Part shown: positions 43,378-54,179 of the stretch, piece after piece
Position numbering within the stretch: the stretch's first letter is position 1
Layout: every line of letters starts with the position of its first letter
From: Mantis religiosa
Taxonomy: Eukaryota > Arthropoda > Insecta > Mantodea > Mantidae
NCBI GenBank assembly: GCA_030765055.1
Contig: CM060953.1
Coordinates: 17,583,518 to 17,647,517 of the forward strand
Length of the DNA stretch: 64,000 nt
Reading direction: 5' to 3'
The notes under the pieces: generated by a model
What the model was told of the DNA's origin: nothing
Databases searched by the model: none
The model's input: only the letters and a program-made list of their open reading frames with translations
Program-made: the position numbers and the translations under genes

Positions 43378-43680
43378 TGTTATAATCACAAAACGGCAGA
43401 GCATTGTTTTGATAACGGCCATAGAGCCAATTTTCGGGAGACGACCATCTCAGCAAAATGCAATAGTTCCTGGGATCGGAGAATTAAGGAGGCTTTGGCG
43501 ATTTCCTCTGAAAGGAGCACGCTTATTCGTGATGCTGGATATCAGTTCAGCTCCTCTTGGAAATCGGCCTTAAAAATGGAAATCCATCGAATTAAGAAGC
43601 AAAGTTCAATACATCTTAATAATCAAGTTAAGAAGTTACGTTTCTTTGACACATTTTTCTATACTCACGGCATCTCCTGA
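43378..43680 (+). pseudogene. Penelope-like GIY-YIG C-terminal fragment P3
   Basis: Open to TGA 43,678-43,680 and reads HKTAEHCFDNGHRANFRETT, then WDRRIKEALAISS and RDAGYQFSSSWKSAL. This corresponds to the last ~75 residues of Penelope-like proteins, where SAVAEHxxxxGHxIxF, WxRxIKEAIEI and RDxGYQLSxxWxPxL are conserved. It is upright, in contrast to P1 and P2, and a different lineage. The GIY-YIG motifs themselves and the RT are missing. 43,681-43,935 shows no recognisable feature; the + frame 43,711-43,968 has no similarity I know. Confidence 0.75.
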
Positions 43681-43935
43681 CCTGGCATTTAATTTAATAA
43701 AAACAGTCTTTTGTTCAGTAATGCGAATTTTGATAGTGTTTTGTCTTTGTTTATGGTTGAGTTATATCCGTTATTTCATTTTGTGGTTATAACATTTTAT
43801 AAATGTTTTGATGATGGCTGTCTGTCCGAGAAGAAAACAAGGAATTTGTACAGAGTACGACAGTCGTTTGTTCGCCGCTGTCATCTTTACACTGAAAACG
43901 CAGTCGCCATTTCGAGTAGTTTGTATAAATCCGAT

Positions 43936-44640
43936 GTAAAGAGTTGCATTTACTTTTACTTTATGTAAGTTCGTTCATACTTAACCACCTCGCATTTAGA
44001 CGTACCGCGTGTGAATGTATTAAGCAGGACTCAAACTTTGTTATAAAAAACTGTAATTAATTGCACTACAAGCTGACATTTCTCCGTAAAATACATATAT
44101 TCATACGAGAATTAACAGCTTGGACGAAACATAAAAAACAACCAAACAAAGAATGCAAAATTATAAAATGTCAAGAAAAGTGGAGTTTCTAACTGCTTTA
44201 CCTGTTACTTGAAAGCAAATGTCATAACCATTTCGTCAGAGAGAATGCTCGTGTGTTGTGTTGACAATTTCATGCAAAGCCCTGTATTTAAAAGCGCTGT
44301 TTAGTATTTAATAGATGATAATTTACGTGGTATACCGAGAGTGGCCACTTGTGATACATAACTAGATTTCCATGGCACATTAAAAATAGAAGTGAACTGA
44401 AATATATTGCTCAAATATTTAGGTGCAATAAGGTATCGTAGACCAAAATAATTGTATTAAAGTATCTGTACTATTCTTTATTTTACCTATGTTAGGTCCA
44501 GCACTGACTCTGAACTTAGGTACATGCCTCTCCCTGTTCCACATTACGTCATGTGCACCGCGGGTTGCATGCTGAGACGTCATACTTCTCCCTCATTGAG
44601 TACAAGGTTGCCGATGTCCAGTTTAGTATTTAACCGACAT
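43936..44640. repeat. Blocks shared with the window start and with 53.0-53.3 kb
   Basis: 43,936-44,255 aligns with 1-320; 44,320-44,640 aligns with 1,610-1,920 and 53,005-53,300 (tgataatttacgtggtatac). Between them is an unassigned 65 bp. Compared with the window start, the ~1.3 kb with the hAT remnant is absent, consistent with an insertion there or a deletion here. Confidence 0.65.
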
Positions 44641-44709
44641 ACAGACTCACACACACTCACGTGAAAAGTTCTGTAAATATATAATACGTATGTTATAAAG
44701 GCTCTTTTG

Positions 44710-45012
44710 GTTCTTAATTAACCGACATGAGAGAAACATTAATTTTCAAACATTTTTGTCAGATAGTAATATTCCAGCCGCGTCTTGCTGTCCACAGATG
44801 GCTCCACCTGTAATAACTAGCCGCGGTGAAGAAGATTTGTAATTATTTCCAAAGTATTAACAGAAACTGTATTTATACTGTTTGCGTATACTTCCGATTT
44901 GTTTGTTTTTATTTCATGAAAGTAAATAGTAATCAGTATATATCTTGATACAAATTTGACAGAAAAAGTAATTCCATAGGAGAATAGATGTCTTCTGAGT
45001 TATACATATAAA
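44710..45012 (+). repeat. Alpha core, copy 17
   Basis: gttcttaattaaccgacatg start; box agatggctccacctgtaata at about 44,796 followed by actagccgcggtgaag. Partner of copy 5. Confidence 0.75.
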
Positions 45013-45454
45013 CCACAATTTTTATATGTCTATTTCGTAATTTAAATGCAATATGCTTCAATTTCGTTTCATAAACGCTTGTGTTGTGCAATTATAGTAT
45101 CATGACAATACTAGCTCCAAGATGAAGTTTGCAACAAGGTGCGATCAGAGCATGACTAGTAATAGAGTTTGGAATTACGCAAATTCGCGCTCACTATGCT
45201 TGTAGCTGCTATGGGCCGCGCCATGGAGCATTTATATGAAATGTTTGATGCGAATCTCTCACCTAATATCTCTGGACTTCAGTGACAGTGATATCTCACT
45301 GCGATGACTTCACCCTCTCAAGATTCTTTATTTCATATGTCGCTGCTCAGGGAAGTCGGTTAGTCTCCAAAAAATTAAATACTATAGTTCCAGAAAGGTT
45401 TTTCACTTACAACTTAACACTATCTCAAACAATTTTTCCTGTCATCGTATTTTA

Positions 45455-45560
45455 AAACTTCTACGCCTGACGTATCTTCGTCTGTTAAGTAATTGTTATT
45501 ATAATTTTCAATTATTGACTTCTGTTAGTTCTACTTTTTCCCAATACTACTGTTTTAAGT
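45455..45560 (-). pseudogene. Transposase remnant T12 (C-terminal tail only)
   Basis: Partner of T11, same truncation before actatgcgaacacaggcg. Only nucleotide similarity to the tails of the fuller copies supports it. Confidence 0.35.
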
Positions 45561-45849
45561 CAACTAAAGACTATGCGAACACAGGCGCCAGTGCAAAAAA
45601 TTGAATAATTTGTATTTGTTTGATACTGACCTATTTTTGTATGAGCATTTGGGTGCAACAATTGTTTATTATGTAATTATTACTATTGTGTGTGGCAACA
45701 CAGATTACTAACACCCGACAACCAGGATAATATTGTAACTGCATGGGTTACGTAGATTCGGAAATCCTAATTGCAGAGATCTAAAACAATTAAGAGAAAT
45801 TAATAATTAGCTTTCTTTATGGTCGACTCAGCGCTCCGGCGCACTAAAA

Positions 45850-45970
45850 CAAATAAAAGAAATCACTTCGGTACACTTCAAACGTCGACTGTCACAATAA
45901 CCATCACACAAATGCTCTTCTAACACCTGCGCGGTATTTATAGCCACCAGCCATTGTTTCTAGAATGCTG
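45850..45970 (+). promoter_or_regulatory. HSE-like module copy 2
   Basis: acacctgcgcggtatttata precedes TTCTAGAA at 45,958-45,965. A TATTTATA stretch (45,936-45,943) lies about 20 bp upstream. Whether this is a promoter is unknown; no ORF downstream is recognisable. Confidence 0.3.
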
Positions 45971-46231
45971 CACACATTCCCTGAAATTTCGTGGCAACAA
46001 CAATGCACTGAACAATCTGGGACCTCTCTCTGTCTCTCTCATGCACACTCGCCCGGCTCCGGCTTTTGCGGCAGCTCAACAATGCCACAAGGTGACATTG
46101 TCCCCGCCTGAAGCTTGCTCGCTCTTACAAGGCACTAAATTCAAATGCCCAGTTTATTATTTAACAGACACACACTCAGGTGAGAAGTTATACAAATATG
46201 TGCTACGTAAGTGATAAAGCAGGCTTTTTTA

Positions 46232-46530
46232 TTTGTTACTTAACCGCCCAGAGAGAGCTTTAGTTGACAATCAAATTGACAGATGGAAATGTTCCAACCT
46301 CGCTTAGCTGTGAAGAGATGGCGCCACCTGTAATATCCTACCGCGGTGAAGAAAATTTGTAATTATTTACAAACGTTTAAAACGAATTGTGTTTACTCTC
46401 TTTCCATATCCTTTACGTTGATTTTCTTTTAAGCGCATTAAAGTAAATAGTAACTAGAATGTATTTTGACACAAATTTGACGGAAAAAATTTCCTGTATG
46501 GGAATATAAGTCTTCTGAATTAAATATATA
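46232..46530 (+). repeat. Alpha core, copy 18
   Basis: Same divergent subtype as copy 6: tttgttacttaaccgcccag start and box agatggcgccacctgtaata at 46,316-46,335. Confidence 0.75.
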
Positions 46531-46669
46531 AACCACAATTTTATTTGTTGTATGATTTGAATTTATTAAGGTCGCATAAATGTCACATAATGTCGTGTGA
46601 CCTCATATCGTTATCACTTAGCCATACAACATATACCACATACGCGTGAACACCCCAAAGAGGAAGGCT

Positions 46670-46990
46670 ACCGTTTAACCTCGGTAGGCCGCCAGGTAAT
46701 CTTGCACAGCTACTACCTATGCAGGCTTGTACCCGTGAATTTTAATGGCTTCCCTCAGCCTCGTCCAGAGACCTATCGGATCTCCCACGGGTATCGCGAA
46801 ACACTGTCCCTCGAGTCCAACACAATCCGAGCAACTCCCATTATGGGTGGGGCTCGCACGTTTGGCCCGAGGTTCCTCTAGTAACGTCAGAGGTACCACG
46901 AGTGCTAGGTGTCCGTAGCATCAGCACCACGGACTGGTGGGTGAAGGGGAGCTGAAGGGGAGGTATTCCCTCCCCTACGGGGGCTATACA
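46670..46990 (+). repeat. GC-rich structured module g5
   Basis: Partner of g3. Keeps cctctagtaacgtcagagg (near 46,873) and the terminal G/C hairpin, which here has a duplicated gaagggga segment. Frames at 46,597-46,881 and 46,717-46,899 (opposite strands) are not credible genes. Confidence 0.55.
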
Positions 46991-47174
46991 CATGTCGTGT
47001 TTTAATTAAAATCCTTGGAGTAGTTTTTGAGAAAACAAACATGCTAAACAATTCCTATATATAAGGACTATGATACAATGAAGCATAAAATTAATATAAT
47101 CTCTAGTCTAACATATATTGCTACTGTTTACCTAGATCACGTTTCGTAAGGTCCCTCCTAACGTCCTGAGCTAA

Positions 47175-47655
47175 TGTCGACTTGTACAATGAGGTCAACC
47201 CGAAAGCCCTAAGACCCGGTCTCTATCAACCCGGAAGCGATAGAAAACTTCGGGGTGCTATTTGGTGCAGTACCTTCAGTCTAAGAACCCCCCCCCCATC
47301 TGAAGACAGGTGCAAGTGGATACGTCACATACGAGCGACAACCCCTTCGGGTAGACTACCGAAAACCTCTGTTTGGCCACCTGTTAAACTAACACACCTT
47401 CTACTAATTCTGCAGGCTAGTCCTCGGGGCCTTTTAGGCAACCCTCTGCCCTATCCGAGCGGCTGAGGTCTGGCCGGAGGTGTCCAATCTCGCGCGGGTG
47501 TCGGGAACACACTTCCCCTCGAGTCCAAACCAATCCGAGTGCTCCCATTCGGGAGGGGCACGAATGTTCGACCCGAGACTCCTCTTCGTAACGACAGAAG
47601 TGTCTCGAGGGCTAAGTGCCCGTAGCGCCCGCACCAAGGCCTCGGAAACGATAGT
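47175..47655 (+). repeat. GC-rich structured module g6
   Basis: Partner of g4: C9 run at 47,289-47,297, tggatacgtcacatacgagc, ctctgcaggctagt-like hairpin and signature ctcgagtccaaaccaatccg at 47,518. Confidence 0.55.
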
Positions 47656-47702
47656 GGCGTCTCCGTTGGTGTCTTGATAAACTTAAGGTTCTGAATCTTA
47701 GT

Positions 47703-47943
47703 GCGCGGCGTGGCTGAGTGATTAAACCGCTCTACTCTCACCAAAGCTACCCGGGTTCTATCCTGTGCCACCAAAAAGTAAAATTTGTTAATGACAACAC
47801 GCTACTTGTAAGTTTCCTCTGGAAACTCCGGTTTCCTCCGACATGTCATTCCACCATTTCATCTTCATCTCTTGTAACATCAGTGTCACCGCCAACGGTG
47901 CCGTGTTTAGTAAAAGCGGGCTTTAAACACTACACATTTCATT
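47703..47943 (+). repeat. SINE S2 copy 5 (tRNA-like head)
   Basis: ggcgtggctgagtgattaaa (A box) and cccgggttctatcctg (B box), body, tail aaaagcgggctttaaacac. Same site as copy 2. Confidence 0.7.
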
Positions 47944-48300
47944 TTAGGTTCTCTTCAAAAGTCGCGTCAAAATTGAGCATTTTCTCCATACTGCGTGGTT
48001 AATTCAGTTGGACACTGAACACTTTTTAATAAAGGTATTTATTGTTCTATATCGTGATTCTCATTTCATAAATGGTACGCTACCGCTAATGTCACTGTTC
48101 TTGATGTTTGTAAGACACACTTTAAGCCTAATGTTCAACTTACTTTTGTTTCTGTTGACAGTCTTTGCAGGTTATACGGTACATACTTGAGTTTTTGTCT
48201 GTGGGGTTTTGCTTTGTATTAACTATAAGATTTTAAAAGAAGTACATTTAAATTGTTGTGTGGGGCCAAATTTATACGTTGTTATGGAAAATTTGTGTAG
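47944..48300 (-). pseudogene. Penelope-like fragment P1d
   Basis: Partner of P1b: same order after SINE S2, ending near gtgtagccctgcgatgg. Strongly decayed; identified by alignment with P1a. The + frames 47,718-48,002 and 48,008-48,190 are shadows. Confidence 0.5.
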
Positions 48301-48769
48301 CCCTGCGATGGTAAACACTAGCAATTTATGGAGCATCGAGCACTAATTCGTCTTAAATTTATGTTAATTTTAGAACAATATTACACCTAAGGACCTGTTG
48401 TGTAAGACGGCAAATTACATCGAAGAATTCTTGCAAGGCACTGAATCTAAATGCGCAGTTTAGAGTTTAACCGACACACAGACGTTAAAAGTTTTATAAA
48501 TGCTTACCATGTATGTATGTTGTCATGACACGCTCTTATTGTATGGTCATTTGACTGCAACAAAAGTTTATTATATAAGTAATTATTACTGTTATCTGTA
48601 GCAACACAGATTACTAACACCCGAAAATTAGGATAATATTGAGTCTCTGTGGATTACGTACATTCGGGAATCCGGCTTTCAGAAATATAAAACCACTTCT
48701 GTTGCAGTAAAAGGACGTGAAATTAACAATCAGCATTCTTCAAGGTGGAGTCGGTTAAAGAAGTCACTT

Positions 48770-48870
48770 CGGTACACTTCAAACTTCGACTGTCACAATA
48801 ACCATCATAAAACTACTGTTCTAACACCTGCGCGGTATTCGTAGCCACCAGCCATTGTTTCTAGAATGCC
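48770..48870 (+). promoter_or_regulatory. HSE-like module copy 3
   Basis: acacctgcgcggtattcgta and TTCTAGAA at 48,859-48,866. The preceding 48,541-48,770 is monomer sequence with ggataatattgagtctctg. Confidence 0.3.
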
Positions 48871-48925
48871 GGGCAACAACAATAGACTGAAGTATCTGGA
48901 GTCTCTCTCTGTGTCTTTCTCTTCT

Positions 48926-49066
48926 GCCCACGAGCCCTGAATACTTTTTAATAAATGTATTTGTTGTTCAATATCGTGATGCCTATTCCATAAATGGTAC
49001 GCTACTGCCGATTTGTCTGTTCTTGAAGTTTCTAAAATACTCTTTAAGTCTAATGTTCAATGACAC
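48926..49066 (-). pseudogene. Penelope-like fragment P1e
   Basis: Partner of P1c (17,231-17,350); matches the part of P1a around 9,045-9,160 on the minus strand. Confidence 0.4.
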
Positions 49067-49075
49067 GCTCCTTTA

Positions 49076-49377
49076 GTTCTTAATTCACCGTCAGGAGACA
49101 ACTTTAGTTGAGAAACAAACTGACAGATGCTAATGTTCCAACCTCGTCTTCCTCTCCACAGATGGCACAACCAGTAATATCCTGCCGCGGTGAAGAAAAT
49201 TCATAATTCTTTACAAACTTTTAATATGAACTGCATTTATGCTCTTTGAGTTTACTTTAAGTTTGTTTGCATTTAACGGTATGAGAGTAAACAGTAATTA
49301 GATTGTACTTTGACACAAATTTGACCGCAAACGTAATTCTATACTTGAATAGAAGTCTTCTGAATTAAATATATAAG
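49076..49377 (+). repeat. Alpha core, copy 19
   Basis: gttcttaattcaccgtcagg start, box agatggcacaaccagtaata at about 49,160; partner of copy 8. Confidence 0.7.
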
Positions 49378-49913
49378 CCACAATTTTTGTAATTGTTTGT
49401 CATTGTAAGATTTCAATTCTACTAAACTTAATTTATAAATTTTTGCTGTATAATTATAGTACCTTAAGGTATGCAACAGGTTTCCATCACAGCATGACTA
49501 GTAACAGGGTTTGGAAAATTTTCAGCCTTCCGTTGCCCTTGGCTGCTATTGGCCACGCAGTGCTCCTTGAACGATGAAATATTTACGTGACAGCTTTGAT
49601 GAGAGTCTCTTACCTGCTTTTCCTGGTCTTCAATAACACTTGGTAGAGTATGTCACAGAGCCGAATATAATACAACGCGGTGTGGAAACATTTGTTTTCC
49701 ATCTTCTAGGTTTTCCAATTACAGTTGAGTGATATACAAAAAAGAGAAGATTAGTGCTACAGTCAGAAAATTCTAGATAATTTTCATTTGTCACGAAATG
49801 AATGTTATACATGTATAGCGTTTAAATTAAAATCTTTGGAGTCTTTGTTGATAAGATCAAACATTTTGAAACATTTCTATGAGTTAAGGACTATGATACA
49901 ATGAAACATAAAA

Positions 49914-50193
49914 GCCCGCCTCGGTAACGTAGATGGTGGCGTGTCTGTCTCACAGTCAAGAGTTTAAAAGTTCACGTTCAAGTTACAATCTCGGTCACGG
50001 TGACCTACCTGGATGAAGTTTTTTTGGGTTTTCCCTTATCCTTAAAGACGATTGTGGGGTAGCTCTAAGGTCAATGGACCCCGGACTCATTTCTGTATCA
50101 TTTCCCCAATCTCATTCACCGTGCGATATGAGTTAACGTTGTAGGATTTAAAATTACAAAAATAAATAGTCATATAAATAAATAAAATAAATA
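49914..50193 (+). repeat. SINE S1 copy 5 with TSD
   Basis: gcccgcctcggtaacgtaga head; a local duplication of aagagt-like sequence near the B box; tail of aataaataaa units. Flanked by aaacataaaa (49,904-49,913) and aagcacaaaa (50,194-50,203), a degenerate 10-bp TSD. Confidence 0.75.
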
Positions 50194-50391
50194 AAGCACA
50201 AAATTAATATAATTTTTAGTCGAACTTGCTCCCGATGCTCCCTATATTGCTTGTGTTTACCTTTATCACGTTTCTTTAGGACTTTCCTAACATCCTCAGC
50301 TAATATTGACTAATAAATTTTGACTGATGAACTAATTGGGGGCGATAGCGGCACCTGTGCTTTTAATTTGATGGACTTGATAATCACATAC

Positions 50392-50631
50392 TGGCCGCGC
50401 TGTGGTTGAGTTGTTAGACCACTCGTCTCTGACCATGGCGCCCCGGGTTCCAATCGCAGTCACCTCAAAGTGATATTTGTGGTGGACAACACGGTTCTGG
50501 GGCGAGTTTTCTCCGGCTTCTCCATTTTTCTTCCAGCAAATCATTACACTAGTACTCCAACTCATGTGTCATCGGCGCCTGTGGTGCCGTATGTAGCAAA
50601 CGCGGACGTTAAAGACTACACATTTCATTTT
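50392..50631 (+). repeat. SINE S2 copy 6 (tRNA-like head)
   Basis: gtggttgagttgttagacca (A box) and ccgggttccaatcgc (B box). Body carries the cggttctggggcgagttttc segment; tail gcggacgttaaagactac. Confidence 0.7.
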
Positions 50632-50926
50632 AGGTTCTCTTCTAAAGCGGAGCATCGGTGAAGGTAAAGGTGTTCCTTTGGAAGAGCTGTGTAGCCCTGT
50701 GATGGTAAACACTAGCAATATATGGAGCATCGAGTACCAGTTCGACTCAAAATTATACTAAATTTCAAAAAAGTTACACATAAGGACGTGTTGTGCAGAC
50801 GGCTTATTCCATTGAACAGTTCTTGCAAGGCAGTGAATGTAAATGTCCAGTTTGGTATTTAACTAACACCCAGACGCACACAGTTTGATGAAAATAAAGC
50901 ATGTAGGTCATAAAGACACGCTTTTT

Positions 50927-51217
50927 ACTTCTTAATTAACCGCCAGTTTGACACAACAATTGAAAGATGGTAATGAAAATACCTCGTTTTGCCGTCCACA
51001 GATGGCACCAGCTGTAATATCCTACCGCGGTAAATAAAATTTGTAATTATTCAGAAAGTTTTAAAACGAACTGTATGTGAAATGTCTGTATGCGCATAGG
51101 GTTTATTCGCGTTTCACAGAATGAAAGTAAACAGTAATTAGAATGTATTTTGACATAAATTTGACCTTAGAAGTTATTCTGTATGAGAATGGAAGTCATC
51201 TGAATTAAATATATATA
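50927..51217 (+). repeat. Alpha core, copy 20
   Basis: cttcttaattaaccgccag start, box agatggcaccagctgtaata at about 50,999 and taccgcggtaaat after it, retaining the SacII-like ccgcgg lost in copies 9 and 13. Confidence 0.7.
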
Positions 51218-51481
51218 CCACAAACTTTTTAATTTTTTTCATGGTATTCCACGAATTATAGAAACTTTTCAAACACTTATGTTGTGCAATTTTTGTCCCT
51301 TAAGAGTGTCTTTTCTGCAGTTGTATTCATTGTATGATTTGAATTGATTAGAAGTTGACTTATAAATGTTTTTGCTGTACAGTTATGGTACCTTGATGTT
51401 TGCAATAAGTTTCTATAACAAGAGTTTGGAATAATATCACGCTTCCGTTGCCCGTAGCTGCTATTGGCCACGCAATGCTTC

Positions 51482-51970
51482 CAGCAGAACAACAGAAGAG
51501 ACGAGACGTCCAGTGTTTGCTTCCCAGCACCTAACTGCTTAGTGCGGCTTTATCTGGGCAGTATAATAGATTTGTCGTGTGTCTTGGGCGATTGTCTTGG
51601 GCAGTGTTATGTCTAGCCTTAAATGGGCGGTATTGCCCCGTGAGAGGTGTGCACCCAGAGCTGTCTGAACGCTTCCGCCTGCCTGTGAGGCATCTGAGCA
51701 CAGTGCGCTTGACAGGATAGAGGGAAGGATTTAATGTTCATTTATAGGACTTACGAAGCTCAGGTATGGAGTCAGGGGAAAGTGGCCCTGTTTGGTTCTG
51801 GTTACCTAAAGCATCTTTGGGCGACCGGTAGCACGTTCGACGGCGAGGAACCCTTGTGTCGTAACGGACAAGGGTGTTCACCAAGTTATTAGGATGGGAG
51901 TCTAGCTTACTGTAGATGGTGCGGGATCTCTCCCGCACAACGTCCACAATGTACGGGACTCCGGTATAGG
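51482..51970 (-). mobile_element. LINE D: 5'-truncated ORF2 C-terminus and 3'UTR
   Basis: On the minus strand the insert begins GVPYIVDVVRERSRTIYSKL, continues HPNNLVNTLVRYDTRVPRR and ends ...ELRKSYK at a stop at about 51,738-51,740. This matches the Jockey/CR1-like ORF2 C-terminus seen in families A and B (LPYVEDEIRRRATKFY...SALVRSLGDYD). About 255 bp of 3'UTR follow. TSD tgcttc at 51,476-51,481 and 51,971-51,976. It is the only LINE in the window on the minus strand; sequence differs from A, B and C. Confidence 0.75.
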
Positions 51971-52159
51971 TGCTTCTTGAACGCTGAAGTATTTAAGTGA
52001 AAGCTTTGATGCGAGTCTCTTACTTGTTTTCCCTGGTCTTGGATTGTTTATTTCATGTGTCGCTATTTAGAGAAGCCGTACAGTTAATCTCCAACAAATT
52101 AAATACTCTAGTTCTAGAAAGGTGTTTCACTTACACACAACTTAAGAGTTAAACAATTT

Positions 52160-52381
52160 TGCCTTTCATCACACTTTATATCCTCTACGTTTGACACATC
52201 TTCGTCTGTTAAATCATTGCCATCATCATTATTTCCATCTCATTGTCTTCAGTTATAATTCTTTCAATATTTTCTTCCTTTAGTGCATTCTTTCCTAATA
52301 GTGATCTTTTATTTAATCCACATTATGAGATACCTTTTCCCATTTCATTTCTCCAATTTGCTCACATGTTGTTGTTGTTGT
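52160..52381 (-). pseudogene. Transposase remnant T10 joined to hAT remnant
   Basis: Minus-strand C-terminal tail of the Tc1/mariner-like transposase (ctacgtttgacacatcttcg side). It stops at a (TTG)n stretch at about 52,368-52,381, where the 3' end of the hAT remnant (tttggatcaacatattgtg) begins. Confidence 0.45.
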
Positions 52382-53715
52382 TTGGATCAACATATTGTGA
52401 CTCTGTGGGTTCGTAGAATCAAAATTCCAAGTTGCAGAAATTACAAATGTTTTCATTTCTGCAGAAATACGCTCTGTTCTATTCTTACAGTAGTCTCATT
52501 ACGTCACATACACAATCACAATCTACCAAGGTCGATGACCACAACAACAACGTTCTGATTACATCTGTTTACTACATCTGCTCTCGTTACAACACTCTAC
52601 AACTGTTTACTCCTACTGCTCTGTTTACGACTGCCTCTTCGCGAATCTTCCATTCCTTAAATACCTCATTGATAATTCGAGACTGTTCTGTAACAATCAC
52701 TATATATTTCTGGAACAAACAAGAAATCGAATGTTCTATAAGACAATCAAAACGTCACCAGAATGATTCAATTACCTCACATATCTGTGTCAGTAAGTCT
52801 TTTATCTCACGCTATCTTTATCTGTTTTTGTAGGCTCTTTATTTCCACACTGTCTGCCTATCAGTTCCTTTGTGTAAACAAGCTGCGCGAACACTTTTAG
52901 CGCGTACGCCGCCAGTCGTAAAAAGGGATTCGTTCCAATGTGTTTGCCAAATTTTTTTTTCCAAAGTAAAACTTTTAAAATCGAAGGAATAAATGGGATT
53001 AACAAATGATAATTTATGTGGTATACCGAGAGTGGCTATTTGTGATACATCACCAGATTTTCATGGCACATTACAAATAGAAGTGAAGTAAAATATGTTG
53101 CACAAATATTTAGGCCTACCTAAGGTATCGTAGACCAAAACAGATGAATTCAAGTACGTGTACTATTACTTATTTTACTAGTGGCCAGTCCACCACTGAC
53201 CCTGAACGAAGATACATGTTTTCACCTGTTCGACATTATGCCATGCGCATCGCGGGTTGCACACTCAGACGTCATACTGCTCCCTCATTGAGTACGTGCT
53301 TGCCTATGTCCAGTTTATATTTAACCGACATACAGACTCACGCACACTCACGTGAAAAGTTCTATAATTACATACCACGTATGCTATAAACACACGCTCT
53401 TTTAGTTCCTAATTAACCGCCAGGAGAGCAACATTGTCATAGTTGTTAGATATTAATGTTCCAACCGCGTTTTGCTGTCCATAGATGGCTCCACCTGTAA
53501 TATCCTACTACGGTGGAAAAAAAAATTAATTATTTACATATTTTTCATATGATCTGTATTTATACTCTTTGCATATACTTTAAATTTCTTTGCTTTTAAC
53601 TGTGTGAAAGCAAACAAAAAATTAGAATGTATTTTGATACAGATTTGAGTAAAGAAGTCATTCTGTATCAGAATGGAAGTCATCTGAATTAAATATATAA
53701 GGCACAATTTTTGGA
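52382..53715. repeat. Duplicated block, paralogue of 1,003-2,314
   Basis: Contains the last codons of the hAT remnant, then about 1 kb colinear with the window start. The frames at 52,283-52,558 and 52,432-52,833 have no recognisable domain. Confidence 0.75.
53405..53700 (+). repeat. Alpha core, copy 21
   Basis: gttcctaattaaccgccagg start; box agatggctccacctgtaata at about 53,485; ends in the same ttaaatatataaggcac as copy 1, with LINE C inserted 16 bp beyond. Confidence 0.8.
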
Positions 53716-53719
53716 ACTG

Positions 53720-54179
53720 ACTGAGCAGAGGCTCAAGATTGAGATGGTGATGCGAGTGTGAGCAGAGTACATACGCTCTCGAGATTGTGCTCTTTGGATT
53801 GCTCTTTTATGCAGCTCTGGAAAGAATTTTAATATTCGTTTTCGTGTGTGCGACTCTCAAACAGTGCCAGTGTATGGGTGAAATTTTTCACATAAAAACT
53901 CATTGTGTGTTATACAAACAGTGTAAACATGTGTAACCCAGTTACATAATAGAGAGAAGTTATTGCGGATAAAAACAACAAGAAAGTGCGCAGGAGTGTG
54001 AACAGTGTAGTAGTGTTGTGTGATACAGTTTAAAAGTGACGCGCACAAAAGGGCAATCACACAGCCTTAAGCAGCGTGGGACGCACAGCTACGTGCCGTT
54101 GTTGCACGTAACACGTGGCGTCCCCAAGCCACGCTGCTCCCAGCAGCCTTTGCGCCGGCTCAGTGACCTCCACTGCAAG
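53720..54179 (+). promoter_or_regulatory. LINE C 5'UTR (putative internal promoter region)
   Basis: 460 bp from the 5' junction (actgagcagaggctcaagat) to the ORF1 ATG. Jockey-type elements use an internal Pol II promoter at their 5' end (family knowledge), so the promoter should be here; no TATA box is evident. The junction follows ggaactg at 53,719. Confidence 0.55.

Larger units (their letters stand above)
44610..49510. repeat. Large duplicated block, paralogue of 12,005-17,780
   Basis: Carries alpha cores 17-19, HSE-like modules, GC-rich modules g5 and g6, SINE S2 and Penelope P1d/P1e in the same order as its partner. It has a deletion at 48,536-48,540 that removes one alpha core. Confidence 0.75.
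49637..51240. repeat. Duplicated block, paralogue of 19,715-21,120 and 33,160-34,760
   Basis: From cttggtagagtatgtcacag through SINE S1, SINE S2 and an alpha core to cacaaactttttaa. Third copy of this arrangement, outside the two tandem units. The Penelope P2 fragment that precedes it in the other two copies is missing here. Confidence 0.75.

Noticed and set aside
51919..51938. Hairpin GTGCGGGA-TCTC-TCCCGCAC as a possible terminator or transposon end
   Set aside because: It lies inside the coding part of LINE D (VVRERSRT) and not at an end of the insert, so it is probably incidental.
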